Shown here: positions 37,206-49,109 of the stretch, one piece after another
How the letters are laid out: every line of letters starts with the position of its first letter
Position numbering within the stretch: the first letter of the stretch is position 1
Assembly: GCF_030445035.2 (NCBI RefSeq)
Contig: NC_080673.1
Location: 199,824,216-199,888,215 of the forward strand
DNA: 64,000 nucleotides
Origin: Dasypus novemcinctus
Taxonomy: Eukaryota > Chordata > Mammalia > Cingulata > Dasypodidae
Direction: 5' to 3'
The notes under the pieces: model-generated
The model's database searches: none
What the model was told of the DNA's origin: nothing
Seen by the model: the letters and a program-made list of their open reading frames with translations, nothing else
Made by a program: the position numbers and the translations under genes

Positions 37206-37976
37206 TATTCCAGATCTGAAGCCCGTCTCTCATCTGGATTTGCAATACTCTGTATGAATCAAGATAACCTGAATTACCAGTACATGAGGTATTAGAGCAG
37301 ACACCTATTGGGATTTCAGAATAAAACATATTTTGTGATTAAACTGCCTGCTGATTTCCAGAGACTGGTATTTGGAAATAATTCAGATTATACACAAGGG
37401 CCTTTTTTCTTGAATTCCATCACTGGACAACTTCTCCAGAATTCAGGTGTTTAGAATTTGTGATGTATCTACTTCTTGAGGATACCTCAAGATTATCTAA
37501 AGCTAGTTTTTATCTTGGGGCAGTAATAGTTCAGGGATATCCTCTTATGACAACTACAAAGAAGTCTACAGCATTGTCCTGGCTGAGTGAATGAAACAAA
37601 TATTGGCAGTGTCAGACATAAGGACACAAGTACATTCAGACCCCTGAGTCATAAGAAGCCTACACTGGGACATATACCATGAGGACATTTGACTTTGGGC
37701 AACAAGCTTCATGATTAGAATTAACTGGCAAAAATTATTTCAGAGTGATAGAGGGGATGATAAAGTTAAAAAAATCCCACAGACCCTAGTTGCTAAACTG
37801 GGGAACTCTCCAAGAAGGGAGAGAGCTTGCTTCTGCATGGCATGGCCCAATCTATTCTCCCACCCTTCAGAGATCATGGGAAACTTCAATACACAAGTAT
37901 CAAGCATTCTAGTCCTTCCAGGTCAAGTGAGAGAACTTCTACAAGAACTTTAGGATGTTCCTTGAAGCAACCTAGC
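37206..37976. other. Unassigned sequence
   Basis: No gene or repeat is recognised. Confidence 0.5.
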
Positions 37977-38165
37977 TCAGTGATTCTCAACCAGGAGAGA
38001 CTTTACCTCTTATAGAGAATATGGCGTGTCTAAAGACAGGTATGTTGTAAAGAGGGGTGCTACTGGCATATAGTAGGAAGAGGCTATGGAAGCTGCTCAA
38101 CATCCTATAGTATACAGGACAGCCCTCCACATGAGGAAATGCCTGTAATTAACATTTATAGTCCC
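37977..38165 (+). mobile_element. MER5A-like hAT-Charlie fragment
   Basis: 'cagtgattctcaaccagga' followed by 'ggtgctactggcatatagtagg', 'gctgctcaacatcctatag' and 'acaggacagccc' reads as the widespread MER5A non-autonomous DNA transposon. The 3' end is eroded. Confidence 0.75.
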
Positions 38166-39104
38166 ATGTCAGGTAATAGACAATAGATTTATCACAGTTG
38201 TTATTCAGGACATAGTGTCTTTACTAAAATGATGACACCACCTTTGGTGTTTGTTGTGCAGCTACAGATCTGGAGAATACATTCTTTTCAATCTCACAAT
38301 AAAGATGATCAGCAGTAGTTTTATTTTTCATGGGAAGGCTAGCAGTATACATTTACACAGTCTTGTCCTAGGTTATATTAATTCTCCTAATCTATGCCAC
38401 AATTTAATCTGCACAAATCTTGATTATATTAACATTACTTTATTGGCATTATATTATTTGGAACCGATGAACAAGAAGTTGCAAGTACTCTGGAAAATGT
38501 ATGCCAGAGTGTGGGAGATACACCTAAAGAAATTTGGTGACCTACCACATTGGTGATACTTTTAGGTGTCTATGGTATCTTGGGATAACACTGTCAACTT
38601 CCAAAATGAAAGAACAATGTCACATCTTTTGTCTTCTAAGTTAAAAATTACATCTTTTATCTTAACAGTACATCTTCAAAATTGGTAGACCTCTCGATTT
38701 TTAGAGACAGTATACATCACACTTGGGAATACAGATCCAAACCATTTCAGTGAGATCAAAAGGGTGCCAATTTCAAGTAGAACCAGAATGAACAGGAGGG
38801 CACTGCAACTGGTCTAGCTGTAATACCTGCTGCCCTGCCAGTCAAGGCATAACCTAGCAGATCTTACAGTATTAAGACACATCTATGGTAGGAAAGGATG
38901 CCATGTGAGGTCTCTGTGAACCTCAGTAGGAGAAGTAAACTTCAGACCTCTGAGATTCCAGAGCAAGTCCATAAATTCAGCAGTAAAGACTTAGAAATTG
39001 CAAGTCAGCTCTAGGCATGCTACTGGGTCTTAGTAGAGACTGAGCTCCTGACCATGAAATATCAAGTAACTATGTATTTGAACTGCCCATTATCAGTTGG
39101 ATGC

Positions 39105-39610
39105 TGTAAGATATGTTTAAGGAAAGGGTTAAGTTTAATTTTCACATAACGGTGAAGCCAGAGCTGGCTCTGCAGTTGGAGGAGGGAGAGAAAGGGGTTC
39201 TGGTGGCTTTGGTGCCAAGAATTTGAAAAGTGACGCCAAAGCGAGGACAGGGCCAAAGTGAGGATGACTTATGGTAAGAAGCGAGGGCAGGGCCAATAGT
39301 GAAAGAAGCTCCAAACTTAAAAAGCAGCGCCAGGAGTGAAAGAATGGAGGAGCAATTACTGAGAGAAGGAACTGCATAAGTTGATTAGATCTCTCGGATA
39401 GGTTGTAACCCCTGAAGTACCCAATCAACGGGGAACTGGGGAGGGAACTGCGGAGGGAATTACGTGTTAAGTTTAGGATATAAATGTCAGTGTTTCTTGC
39501 TGTTTGGTGCTCTGGCCTTTTTATCCAGGTCGTGTGTCCATTCTTGCAAGAGCAGTAATAAAATTCTTTTTTCTCCTCCACAATCAGGTGAGCATTTCTT
39601 CTCTTTTACA
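39105..39610 (+). mobile_element. Solo LTR, sense, 5-bp target duplication
   Basis: 506 bp from TGTAAGATA to CTTTTACA, flanked by a perfect 5-bp duplication gatgc (39100-39104, 39611-39615). Contains a TATA-like 'ggatataaat' (about 39476) and 'gtaataaaattc' polyadenylation signal (about 39555), giving a normal U3-R-U5 order. It sits inside the older ERV-L pol relic. The retroviral class is not assigned. Confidence 0.8.
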
Positions 39611-39991
39611 GATGCAGCATTCTTTCTAACATACATAAAGGCATAAGGTCAAGCAGGCAAAAAACAATTTTATGATTGACACAGCATATTTGCAATGACT
39701 CCCAAGCAAATCTAAGGCCATGTTTAATTTATAATAGATGTCTCAGAGACCCATGGTCCCAATGTCTGTTGCACCTATATAACTTTCTCAACATATGCAT
39801 ATGTTTGGCCTCATGGGGAGGTCCCTATGACAAGTTGACAAAGTAGGGAAAATTAAAACAGTGGTTCATAGATGGGATTGGCTTAATATGCTGGAGAAAA
39901 TTGAAAATGGATTGCTGCAACACTATGTCTCCTTAGGAGGTACCCTAAAAATGTTAAAGAAAATCCTCCCAGTATACAGAAGTTCAATCGG

Positions 39992-40387
39992 TGTGGAGGT
40001 CCCGACCCGCAGGACACTAACGAGGGTACGAGCACCTGCCAGGGAGGAATGGTGGGACAAGAGACACAAAGAATGACAGCAAGACAGGTTTCTGATCAAG
40101 CTGCAAAATTTTATTGAGGGGACAAAGCGTATATACTCTTGGGAAGGGGAGGGGCGGTGGATAGGGAGAGGTGGTGGTTAGGGATTGGCTGTCGCTGTTG
40201 CTGGGGTGGAAGGCAGACTTGAGTTTCACGCCTTGCGCCTGCGCATTGCTGTATTAGCCTGGGCAGTGGCGGGAAACAGAGAACAAAGAAGCAGGGAGGA
40301 AGAACAAGGAAGTGACAGAGCAGACTTGTGAATTTCGCCATGTTGCGGAGGGCTGTGAATAGACTTCACAGCAGGTGGCTTCCTACA
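39992..40387 (-). mobile_element. Solo LTR, antisense, 6-bp target duplication
   Basis: 396 bp, TGTGGAGGTCCC to CTTCCTACA on the plus strand, flanked by aatcgg (39986-39991) and aatcag (40388-40393). On the minus strand it has a TATA-like 'gtatatac' and 'cctcaataaaattttgcagc', followed by a CpG-containing end. A six-base duplication and a short LTR fit a class II (beta/IAP-like) element, but this is tentative. CpGs are retained, suggesting it is younger than the flanking ERV-L relic. Confidence 0.75.
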
Positions 40388-41100
40388 AATCAGTATGTTT
40401 GATCTTAAGTTATCTTAGATTGCTTCTCATTTCATATAAGAGTATTCAGAATCATGTGCATTGACAAATGGATTAGTTAGCTGGTCCAAGTCCTGAAAGA
40501 AACAAGACCAGAAATTTGGAGGAAAGAAGGTCTGAGGAACAGGCATAGGGGTGGTATCTCATTATACATCAGCTGAAAGCAGTCAGCCTGAAATACTAGA
40601 ATGACCTCTTAATTATTCAACTAAAGCACCAGCTTGAGGATAAACTGCAGAGATGGGTTGTTGTGGTAGACAGAGAAATGCACTGGTCAGATCCCCACCT
40701 CAAGGTAGGTCATGCAGTTTGATAGGGAATACAGCCTCCAGCTAACTATAGCTCCTCCAGGGGAAGCCCACATCCAGGAACTGAATGGTAAGGAGTAGAA
40801 ATCCCAGCCATTTCCCCGTGATGTATAAGGCTAGTGAAATACACTTGCTCTGGAGTTCCCCATAAATTGGCTGAAGCTTTGCCAGTCTTAAATCCCAGTC
40901 TGACTACTGCAGAGTCTTGCTTCCTTCCCCTTCCTTTCACAGGTTTTAATCCCTCAAAAAACATTTTATACCTCAGACTGTCTGAATCTGTTACCAAAGA
41001 ACCCAACCTGCAACAAGCACTGTGCATTCAAGTTGCAGTATATTTTAAACCAGCAGCTGCTATAATTATGCTGTGTCCCCAATAGATAGACTATGGGTCT

Positions 41101-42551
41101 GGGAACCAAGGAATGGAAGCAAATTTGTTCATTCTTATCCTGACTCCTATTGACCCAACAGGGAAATTTCACTTTCCATTGCCACAAATTTAAGTACAGC
41201 AGATCTAGAGATCATGTCATGATTCTAGATGTTGTTACCAGATGACTTAAAGGATATTTCATTTAGGGCTCCTTCTGCCAGTCGACTAGCAAGATATGCT
41301 GCTACATGAAAAACGGGGGGGGGGAAGACTATGCCTGAAACTCCAATTCACTGGAGCACTCCTCACTGCTGCCCTGTTCTCTCAGCATTTACTTCCAGAG
41401 AATCTAACCTCACAGCCACCATGAAGCATTAGTAGACTCAACATGATCCTTACATACCAACAATTTCCTCACCTCAAGTGCCTGCTTCTCATTTTCCCTG
41501 AATGCTTTCTCTGATACCACAAGAACTTGATCAGTTACAAAAAACTGCAAACAGAAAATGAATAAGAGTTAATGCCTACCCACCTATGCAACTAATGCAG
41601 GACTGTCACTGACTAACTGCCCCAGCTACCCCAACACTTGGTGGAAAGAGTCTCAGGTATGTTCTACACAGTACTGTATATCTGAGGACCCCCGGAGGAC
41701 TGAGCCCCAGTTGCTCAGGACAATAAATTTACTTAACAATTTTTATTGTTTGTCTCCCTTTCATGTCCCACTTTTGGCCTCACTATTTCACCCATGCTTT
41801 CTAGGGTCATCTCCTAGATGAACTACCTGCACCCTTATCCTTGTCTCACTTTGGGCTCTCAGAAAGCAGACCTTGAGAAGTCCGAAAGAAGTTTGTTTGC
41901 AGTGAATATATTGACTTCAAAATCCAGTGATGTGTGGATGTTTGTCCAGTGTTTCATTGGATACAGTTGTATTGATACTCAAAATTTCAGTTGTCTACAT
42001 TTACTCGTTTACCATTTAAGAATGTTTGGAGTTTATCCTTAAATGTTTACAGCATTACACTAAATATACTGAGGTGGGGGGCGGGGAGCATAAGAACTAC
42101 ACAGCTATTGTGAGATGAATTATCCCCACTCCCTAACTCTCCACATAGAACATTTAAAGATGACAGGACAAGGAAAATAAAATGCTTGCAAGAATAAGTG
42201 ACTTGTTCTTTAAGCCTAACTGGACAAAATTAAATGCTAACAAACACCAGTCAGTATATGGCCTTTAAAACAGGCAAGTTAAACATGCCAAAACCTGACA
42301 TCTTAGGTATGTTCAATATTTCTCATCATTGCAGATGTGAGATGTTTGCCATTTGATGCTAAACAACACAATTTCTTATTCAGATGGGTCCCTAAAAGCC
42401 TGTGAGAGCAGTGCATGGGCAGTGATATCAGGGACCTCATCTAAACTTTGAAGGCTGAATGTGTTAGGCAGAATGTGACAGCATTCATAGAAATCAAGTA
42501 TGACCTACCTCACTGGATAGATACCCAGAAGAGAACTAAAATACACCCAAG
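41101..42551. other. Unassigned sequence with a possible LTR 3'-end relic
   Basis: About 41690-41880 ('caataaatttac...ctacctgcacccttatccttgtctca') looks like the polyadenylation/R-U5 end of a class III (ERV-L/MaLR type) LTR and could terminate the relic at 38220-41100. A G10 run is at 41316-41325. Nothing else is recognised. Confidence 0.4.
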
Positions 42552-42987
42552 TGTGATGGTTAGGCTAATGTGTCAACTCTACCAGGTAATTGTGCCCAGT
42601 TGTTTGGTCAAGCAAGCACTGGGCTAATGTTAATACAAAGACATGTATGGGTTTTAGTCATCAGTTTAGATGGCTGATTACATCTATGATCAACCAGGGA
42701 GAGTACCATGAGCAATGAGTGATGTTTTATCCAATCAGTTGAATGTCTTACAAGGAGAAGTGATTTCACGATTCAGAGGGAATTTCCAAGCTTGTCCTTG
42801 GAAAGCCAATGTCTCCTAGAAACTCATCAAGGACCTTCACTGGACTTTCATCAAAGCCCCTGGTTTGCAGCCTGCCTGTGGAAACTAGACTTATGCATCC
42901 CCACAGTCACTTGAGAGAATCTTATAGAATCTCATACTGTAGATATCTCCTGTTGATTCTGTTCCCTAGAGAACCCCGACTAATACA
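42552..42987 (+). mobile_element. ERV-L 5' LTR
   Basis: 436 bp, TGTGATGG...TAATACA. Near-identical in plan to 48684-49109 ('tgtgcccagttgtttggtca', 'ctgattacatct'). Followed by 3 bases and the primer-binding site. Confidence 0.92.
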
Positions 42988-42990
42988 GCT

Positions 42991-43005
42991 TGGTACCAGG
43001 AGTGG
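42991..43005 (+). promoter_or_regulatory. ERV-L primer-binding site, tRNA-Leu
   Basis: TGGTACCAGGAGTGG is complementary to the 3' end of tRNA-Leu(UAA), including CCA. It begins 3 bases after the LTR. Leucine primer use defines ERV-L. Confidence 0.9.
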
Positions 43006-43081
43006 TTCTCGAGGAATAGAATCTTAAACATTGGATATCAGAGGTAGTTCTGGGAGTTTTGCAATTAGTTTTCTACTTTAA

Positions 43082-44073
43082 TTGGACTCAAGGATACTAA
43101 TGACTCCCTTTCCAACAATGAAGAGGCCACTAACAGTCCATGGCATGAGTTTGCAGTCGAGATATGCAAAATATCATCACTGGATTTCCCTACTTCCATG
43201 CTTAATAAGAGGAAAGGATCTAAATGAGAGTGTTTTCAACAACTTAACAGAGTTTTGTGGAGTCAAAAGTTACAATGATGTTGGCTGGGTCCTCCTAGAT
43301 ACTCTAGATACAGTTACAGAAGGAAGCTAAATTTGAGCTAAAGCCTTCAAATTTGCAACTTAAATGTCACATGAATGATGTGAAAGCTTCTATGTGGGCT
43401 CTGAAAGAAAATCTTGTTTTGTGCAGCCACAGGTTTGAGATATCTGAGAACCAGACTCAGATTCTCATTGTACAAGTAGCACAGTTACAAAGAAAACTAA
43501 ATTCTCAACCCCACAGGGTACCTGCAGTTAAAGTGAAGGCATTAATTAGAAAGAAGTGGAACCCAGAGGATTGGGAAGGAGATATATGGGATGATGATAA
43601 TATTGGCAGGGACATTGGAACCTTAAATTCTGCTTAGATTTTACCAGATAAAACTATAATGTTCTACATTGTGGAGACCACATTTTGTCAGCCTTGTATT
43701 ACCCAGCCTCCAGCCTACCCCAGGGAGTCTGGACCACCTTCCAGCCCTGCAGTGGGTTCCACCCAAACTAAAGCCTGCACTGCCCAGTCTCTGGCCTGCC
43801 CTGAGGAATCTGACTGAAGAGATTAATCCTATCTTACCAAAAGAAAATGCAAAGGAATGCCCTGAGGTCAGTAGCTTGCAAGGCATTTCTAATCCTTCTC
43901 CATACCCAACATCACCACCCATCTTCTCTTCAAGACCTGTTAGAAGAATAAAATCACAACAAGCCCCCAAAGGTGAAATGCAAAATTTGACCAATGAGGA
44001 AGTATGCTATACTCTGAAAGAACTGCATAAATTTTCCAATTTACATAGACAGAAATCAGGGGAATATGTGTGA
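43082..44073 (+). pseudogene. ERV-L gag remnant
   Basis: Gag would form the virus-like particle. Frames at 43082-43330, 43353-43637 and 43669-44073 are consecutive but separated by stops. The middle one has a helical stretch followed by the acidic, tryptophan-rich motif WNPEDWEGDIWDDD, typical of this part of ERV-L gag. The third is proline-rich at its start. From 44074 to 44869 homologous capsid/nucleocapsid sequence presumably continues, but frames are too short to assign. Confidence 0.7.
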
Positions 44074-44869
44074 GAATGGATACTAAGGGTATGGAATAAT
44101 GGTGGAAAGAATATAAAGTTGGATCATACTGAACTTATTGATATGGGCCCACTAAGCAGAAATTTTGGATTCAACACTAGGTTGAGGGGTTAGAAAGGGC
44201 TCTAACAGTTTGTTTGGGTGGCTGACTGAAACATAGACCAAAAGATGGCCTTGCATGTCTGAGGTTGAGATGCCCAATTTGCCCTGGTATACAGTAGAAG
44301 AGGGAATTCAAAGGCTTAGAGAAATTGGAATGCTAGAATGGATTTACCATTTAAGACCTACACACCCATCCCAGTACTGTCCATAGGACACATCTTTAAC
44401 CAGGACTGTGAGGAATAAATTTGTAAGACTAACTCAATCTTCCCTGAAGAGCTCTGTTGTTGCTATTCTCTGCAGTCCAGATATTATTGTAGGGTGGGTT
44501 GTAATGGAATTAGAATCCTTAAACATTAGGAGATGATCAGTTCTAGTCCAGTAAAAGTCTCAACAGTTAATCACCAAAGACAAGGTGGACATGGCTACCA
44601 CAATGAAAGGCAGATTCAAAGCAGCTCAAAATAGTCTGAGTCACATAGAGTTATGACATTGGCTAATAGATCATGTGGTACCAAGAAGTGAAATATTTGG
44701 GCAGTCTACTAAATTTCTTCTGGATCTGTATAAGCAGAAGATTTCTAGGTCAAGTGAACAAAACCTTAACTCAAATTACAGACTCAGAGAATCATGACCC
44801 CTTAATCAATTCCCAGACTTGAGACAGTTTACAGACCCAGATCCCCTTGAATGAGTAGGCCAGATACCC

Positions 44870-45280
44870 TTGGGAAAGGATCCTGTTAAACTGCCAAAAA
44901 TTTATACTGTTAACCTTCCTCTCACATTCCTCCAAGGAGACCCATGGCCTTTTACCAGAGTAACTGTGCATTGGGGAAAAGGAAATGATCATACATTTTG
45001 GGAATTATTAGACACTGGCTCAGAAGTGACATTAATTCCAGGAGACCCAAAAGTGATTGTGGTCCACAGAATAGGGGCTAATGGAGGTGAGGTGATTGAT
45101 GGAGTTTTAGTGCAGGTTTGTTTCACAGTGGGTTCAGTGGGTCCCTGGACCCATTCTCTGGTTATTTCCCCAGTTTCAGAATGCATAATTAGAATAGACA
45201 TGTTCAGCAATTGGCAGAATCCCCACATTGGATCCCTGACTTATGGAGGGAGGGCTATAATGGTAGGAAAGGCCAAGTAG
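44870..45280 (+). pseudogene. ERV-L aspartic protease domain
   Basis: The frame contains the retroviral protease active-site motif LLDTGSEVTLIPGDPK at about 45005-45052, with the DTG catalytic triad intact. A flap-like glycine-rich segment follows. Ends at a stop just before reverse transcriptase. Single open frame of 136 codons, but isolated from gag and RT by stops. Confidence 0.85.
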
Positions 45281-45376
45281 AAGATACTAGAACTGCCTCT
45301 GCCTAGCAAAATAGTAAATCAAAAGCAATATCAAATTCTTGGAGGGACTTCAGAGATTAGTGCCCCCATCAAGGAT

Positions 45377-46041
45377 TTGAAGGATACAAGGATGGTGATT
45401 CCCACTACATCTGCACTCAACTCTATCTGGCCAGTCCAGAAAACAGATGGATCTTGGAGGAGGACAGTGGATTATCGTAAACTTAACCAGGTGGTGACTC
45501 AATTGCAGCAGCTGTCCCAAATATATCATTGCTTGAGCAAATCAATACATCCCCTGGTACCTGGTATGCAGCTGTTGATCTGGCAAATGCTTTTTTCTCA
45601 ATTGCCATTAGTAAGAACCACCAGGAAACAGTGTGCTTTTACTGGCAAGGCCAGCAGTATACCTTCACTGTCTTACCTCAGGGGTATAGCAACTCTCCAG
45701 CCCTATGTAATAAAATTGTCTGCAGGGACTTTGATTGTCTCTCCCTCCCACAAGACATCACACTGGTCCATTCTATTGATAATATCATGTTGATAGGACC
45801 TAGTGAGCAAGAAGTAGCAAAGACTCTAGACTTATTGGTAAGGTATTTGCATGAGAAGATGGAAGATAAATCCAACAAAATTACAGGGGAGTCCACCTCA
45901 GTGACATTTCTAGGTATCCAGTGGTGTGGGGCATATCAAGATATCCCTTCTAAAGTGCAGGATAAGCTGTTACATCTGGCCCCTCCTATGACCAAAAAAG
46001 AAACACAATGCTTAGATGGTCTCTATAGATTTTGGAGATAA
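45377..46041 (+). pseudogene. ERV-L reverse transcriptase domain
   Basis: RNA-dependent DNA polymerase core split over two frames (45377-45793 and 45529-46041). Visible in order are [20 protein letters not shown] (finger region), [13 protein letters not shown] (first catalytic Asp), [17 protein letters not shown] (motif B) and [10 protein letters not shown] (motif C). In motif C the usual YxDD has become SIDN, losing the Tyr and one catalytic Asp. An inactive enzyme. Confidence 0.9.
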
Positions 46042-46155
46042 CACATTTCACATTTGAGTGTGCTACTCCAGCCCATTTACCAAGTGACCAGAAAAGCTGC
46101 TAGTTTTGATTGCGGACCAGAACAAGAGGTGGCTCTGTGACAGGTATAGGCTGCT

Positions 46156-46985
46156 GTGCAAGCTGCACTACCACTTGGGTCACATGATCCAGCAGATCCA
46201 ATGGTGCTAGAAATTTCAGTGGCAAATAGAGATGCTGTCTGGAGCCTTTGGCAGGCTCCTATAGGAGAATCACAACAAAGACCCTTAGGATTTTGGAGCA
46301 AAGCCCTGTCATCCTGTGCACATAACTACTCTCCTTTTGAGAAACAGATTTTGGCCTGCTACTGGGCCATAGTAGAGACTGAACACTTAACCATGGGCCA
46401 TCCAGTTGCCATGAGACCTGAGTTGCCTATCATGAGCTGGGTATTGTCTGACCCACCAAACCATAAATTTGGGCATGCACAGCATCACTTCATCATAAAG
46501 TGGAAGTGATATATACAAAACAGGGCTTGAGTGAGTCCTGAAGGTGCAAGTAAGTTACATGAGGAAGTAGTCCAAATGTCCATGGCCACTACCCCCACCA
46601 TTTTACCTTCTTTTTTCTAGCCCACAAATTTGGCCTCTCAGGGAGTCCCTTACAATAACTTGACTGAGGAAGAGAAAAATCAGGCCTGGTTTACAGATGG
46701 TTCTATGTAATATGCAGATAACACTTGAAAGCGGACAGCTGCAGCACTGCATTCCTTTTCAGGGGCATCCCTGAAGGACAGTGGTGAGGGCAAATCCTCC
46801 CAGTGAGCAAAACTTCGAGCAGTGCACCTGGTTGTTCATTTGCTTGGAAGAAGAAAGGCCAGAGGTGTATTTGTACACTGATTCATGGGCTTTTGCCAAT
46901 GGTTTGGCTGGATGGTCAGGGAATTGGAAGGAACTTGATTGGAAAATTGGTGACAAAGAGGTCTGAGGAAGTGGTATGTGGGTAG
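46156..46985 (+). pseudogene. ERV-L RNase H / tether region
   Basis: Frame 46156-46509 is the connection region (LEISVANRDAVWSLWQAPIG, then LGFWSKALSSCAHNYSPFEK). RNase H follows with 'TDGSM' (about 46695) and YTDSWAFANGLAGW (46875-46916), where the catalytic aspartates sit. Several in-frame stops, for example directly after the TDGSM motif. Confidence 0.82.
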
Positions 46986-47047
46986 CCCTTTCTGAGTGGG
47001 CAAAAAACATGAAAATATTTGTATCCTACATGAATGCTCACTAGAGG

Positions 47048-47830
47048 GTGACTTCTACAGAGGGAGATTTTAATAATCAAGTGAATAAGATGACCTCCTA
47101 TGTGGCTAATACTCAGCCTCTTTCCCCAGCCACTCCTGTCATTGCCCAATGGGATTATAAACAAAGTAGACTTGGAGGTAGGGATGAAGGTTATGCATGG
47201 GCTCAGCAACGTGGACTTCCCCTCACCAAGGCTGACTTGACTACAACCAATGCTGAGTGCCCAATCTGCCAGCAGCAGAGACCCACATTCAGACCCTAAT
47301 ATGGCACCATTCCCCGAGGGGATCAGCCTGCCACCTGGTGGCAGGTTAATTACATTAGACCACTTCTACCATGGAAGGGAAAGTGATTTGTTTTAAGTGG
47401 AATAGACACATACTCTGGATACGGGTTTGCATTTCCTGCATGCAGTGCTTCTTCTAAAACTACCATCTGTGGACTTACTGAATGTCTTATCTACCACCAC
47501 GGTGTTCCACACAGCATTGCTTCTGATCAAGGAATCCATTTCACAGCAAATCATGTATGGGAATGGGCACATGCTCATGGAATTCACTGGTCTTACCATG
47601 TTTCCCATCATCCTAATGCAGCTAGATTGACAGAACAGTGGAATGGCCTTCTGAGGTCTCAATTACAGTGCCGACCAGGAGACAATAACTTGCAGGGCTG
47701 AGGTAATGTTCTCCATGAGACTGTGCATACTCTAAATCAGCATCCACTCTATGGTACTGTTTCTCCCATAGCCAGAATTCATGGGTCCAGGAAACAAGAG
47801 GTGGAAATGGGAGTGGCACCACTCACTATT
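47048..47830 (+). pseudogene. ERV-L integrase domain
   Basis: The zinc-binding N-terminal domain ends in CPICQQQR (47258-47281). The catalytic core shows GIDTYSG (about 47400), ASDQGIHFTA (about 47520) and HHPNAARLTEQWNG (about 47608-47649), covering the D, D and E positions. Frames change at least three times and two stops precede the core. Confidence 0.88.
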
Positions 47831-48136
47831 ACCCCTAGTGACCCACTAGGAAAATTTTTGCTTCCTGTCCCTGCAAACCTTAAGCTCAGCTGGTCTACAG
47901 ATCTTAATTTCAAAAGGAGGAGTGCTGACACCAGGGACAACAACAATGATTCCATTGAACTGGAAGTTAAGACTGCCACCAGCCACTTTGGGCTCCTAGT
48001 ACCTCTGAATCAACAGGCAAAGAAGGAAATCATTGTGCTAGCTGGGGTGATTGATCCTGACTATCAAAGAGAAATAGACTGCTTCCACATAATGAGGGTA
48101 AAGAAGAATTTGCCTGGAATACAGGAGATCCTCTAG
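47831..48136 (+). pseudogene. ERV-L dUTPase domain, C-terminal to integrase
   Basis: The frame from 47723 runs through the end of integrase into a dUTPase-like domain. HFGLLVPLNQQAKKEIIVLA (47979-48038) is followed directly by GVIDPDYQREI (48039-48071), the substrate-binding hairpin motif. ERV-L is known for a dUTPase in this position. The glycine-rich C-terminal motif is not evident, so the domain is probably truncated. 48137-48683 is non-coding up to the 3' LTR; a purine stretch 'acaaggggtgaac' (48671-48683) is the presumed polypurine tract. Confidence 0.85.
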
Positions 48137-48683
48137 GGCATCTCCTAGTACTGCCATGCCCTGTGATTAAAGTCAAATGAAAATTGCAACAACCCAATAA
48201 AAGCAGGACTAACAATGGGCCAGAGTCTTCAGGAATGAAAGGCAAAGAACTACGACTAGCTAAAGTGCTTGCTGAGGTAACAGGAACATGGAACGGGTAG
48301 TGGAAGAAGGCAGTGATAAATATGAACTTTGGCCATGTGACCAGTCACAGAAAGAACAATAATAGTCATGAATCTTTCTTCTTTGTTTTATTAGTATGAC
48401 TGTATGTGTACATAAAATGAATTTTTCTTCCCAACCTTTTCCCTTATCATATGACTAGTTGTATTAATTTCATGTCATAATATTTAAGGATGTAAGTTTA
48501 AGAGTGAATATTACCCAAGGACTTGCACTATTCTGGAGGGAATTAATGTGTTTCTGGTTGTATGCAGGAGAGTTGAACATTGTTAGGCAGAAATATATAT
48601 ATATGTATGTCTGTTGTTTTCACTTAGAGTCTAAGTATGATCTAAGATAATGTGTATGGTTTCTGAGTTGACAAGGGGTGAAC

Positions 48684-49109
48684 TGTGATGGTTAGGTTAA
48701 TGTGTCAACTCGACAAGGTAATTGTGCCCAGTTGTTTGGTCAAGCAAGCACTGGGCTAATGTTAATACAAGAACATATATGGGTTTTAGTCATCAGTTAT
48801 TTAGATGGCTGATTACATCTACAATCAACCAGGGAGAGTACCATGAGCAATGAGTGACACTTTATCCAATCAGTTGAATACCTTAAAAGGGGAGGTGATT
48901 TCAGCATTCAGAGAGAATTTCCAAGCTTGTCTTTGGACAACCAGCCTCTCCTGGAAACTCATCAAGGATCTTCAATGAACTTTCATCAGAACCCCTGGTT
49001 TGCAGCCTGCCTGTGGAACCTGGACTTGTACATCCCCATGGTCAATTGAGAGAATCTTATAGAATCTCCTACTATTTACAGCTATCTCCTGTTGATTCTG
49101 ACTGATACA
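48684..49109 (+). mobile_element. ERV-L 3' LTR
   Basis: 426 bp, same start TGTGATGG and end ...TACA as the 5' LTR, with a deletion of about 16 bases before the terminus ('gttgattctgactgataca'). Confidence 0.92.

Larger units (their letters stand above)
38220..41100 (+). pseudogene. Ancient ERV-L-like pol relic (RT to RNase H region)
   Basis: Decayed class III retroviral pol sequence homologous to the intact-structure ERV-L downstream. 38320-38540 parallels the reverse transcriptase region at 45640-45870 (GKASSIHLHSLVLGYINSPN, same spacing). 38790-39100 parallels the RNase H connection region at 46130-46400 ('ctactgggtcttagtagagact' against 'ctactgggccatagtagagact'). About 40500-40560 parallels 46930-46990 ('aggtctgaggaa'). 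It is riddled with stops, clearly older than the provirus at 42552, and interrupted by two solo LTRs. No protein is expected. Confidence 0.7.
42552..49109 (+). mobile_element. ERV-L (class III) provirus, complete in structure, decayed in coding
   Basis: Two LTRs (42552-42987, 48684-49109), a tRNA-Leu primer site, gag, protease, reverse transcriptase, RNase H, integrase and a dUTPase after integrase, with no env. This is the known ERV-L layout. Possible target duplication ccaag (42547-42551) and ccagg (49110-49114). All reading frames are broken by stops and frameshifts. LTRs differ at scattered positions and by a 16-bp deletion near the 3' LTR end, so it is a fixed, inactive element. Confidence 0.92.

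Noticed and set aside
39135-39581. 148-codon minus-strand frame
   Set aside because: Lies inside a solo LTR (39105-39610) in antisense; not a gene.
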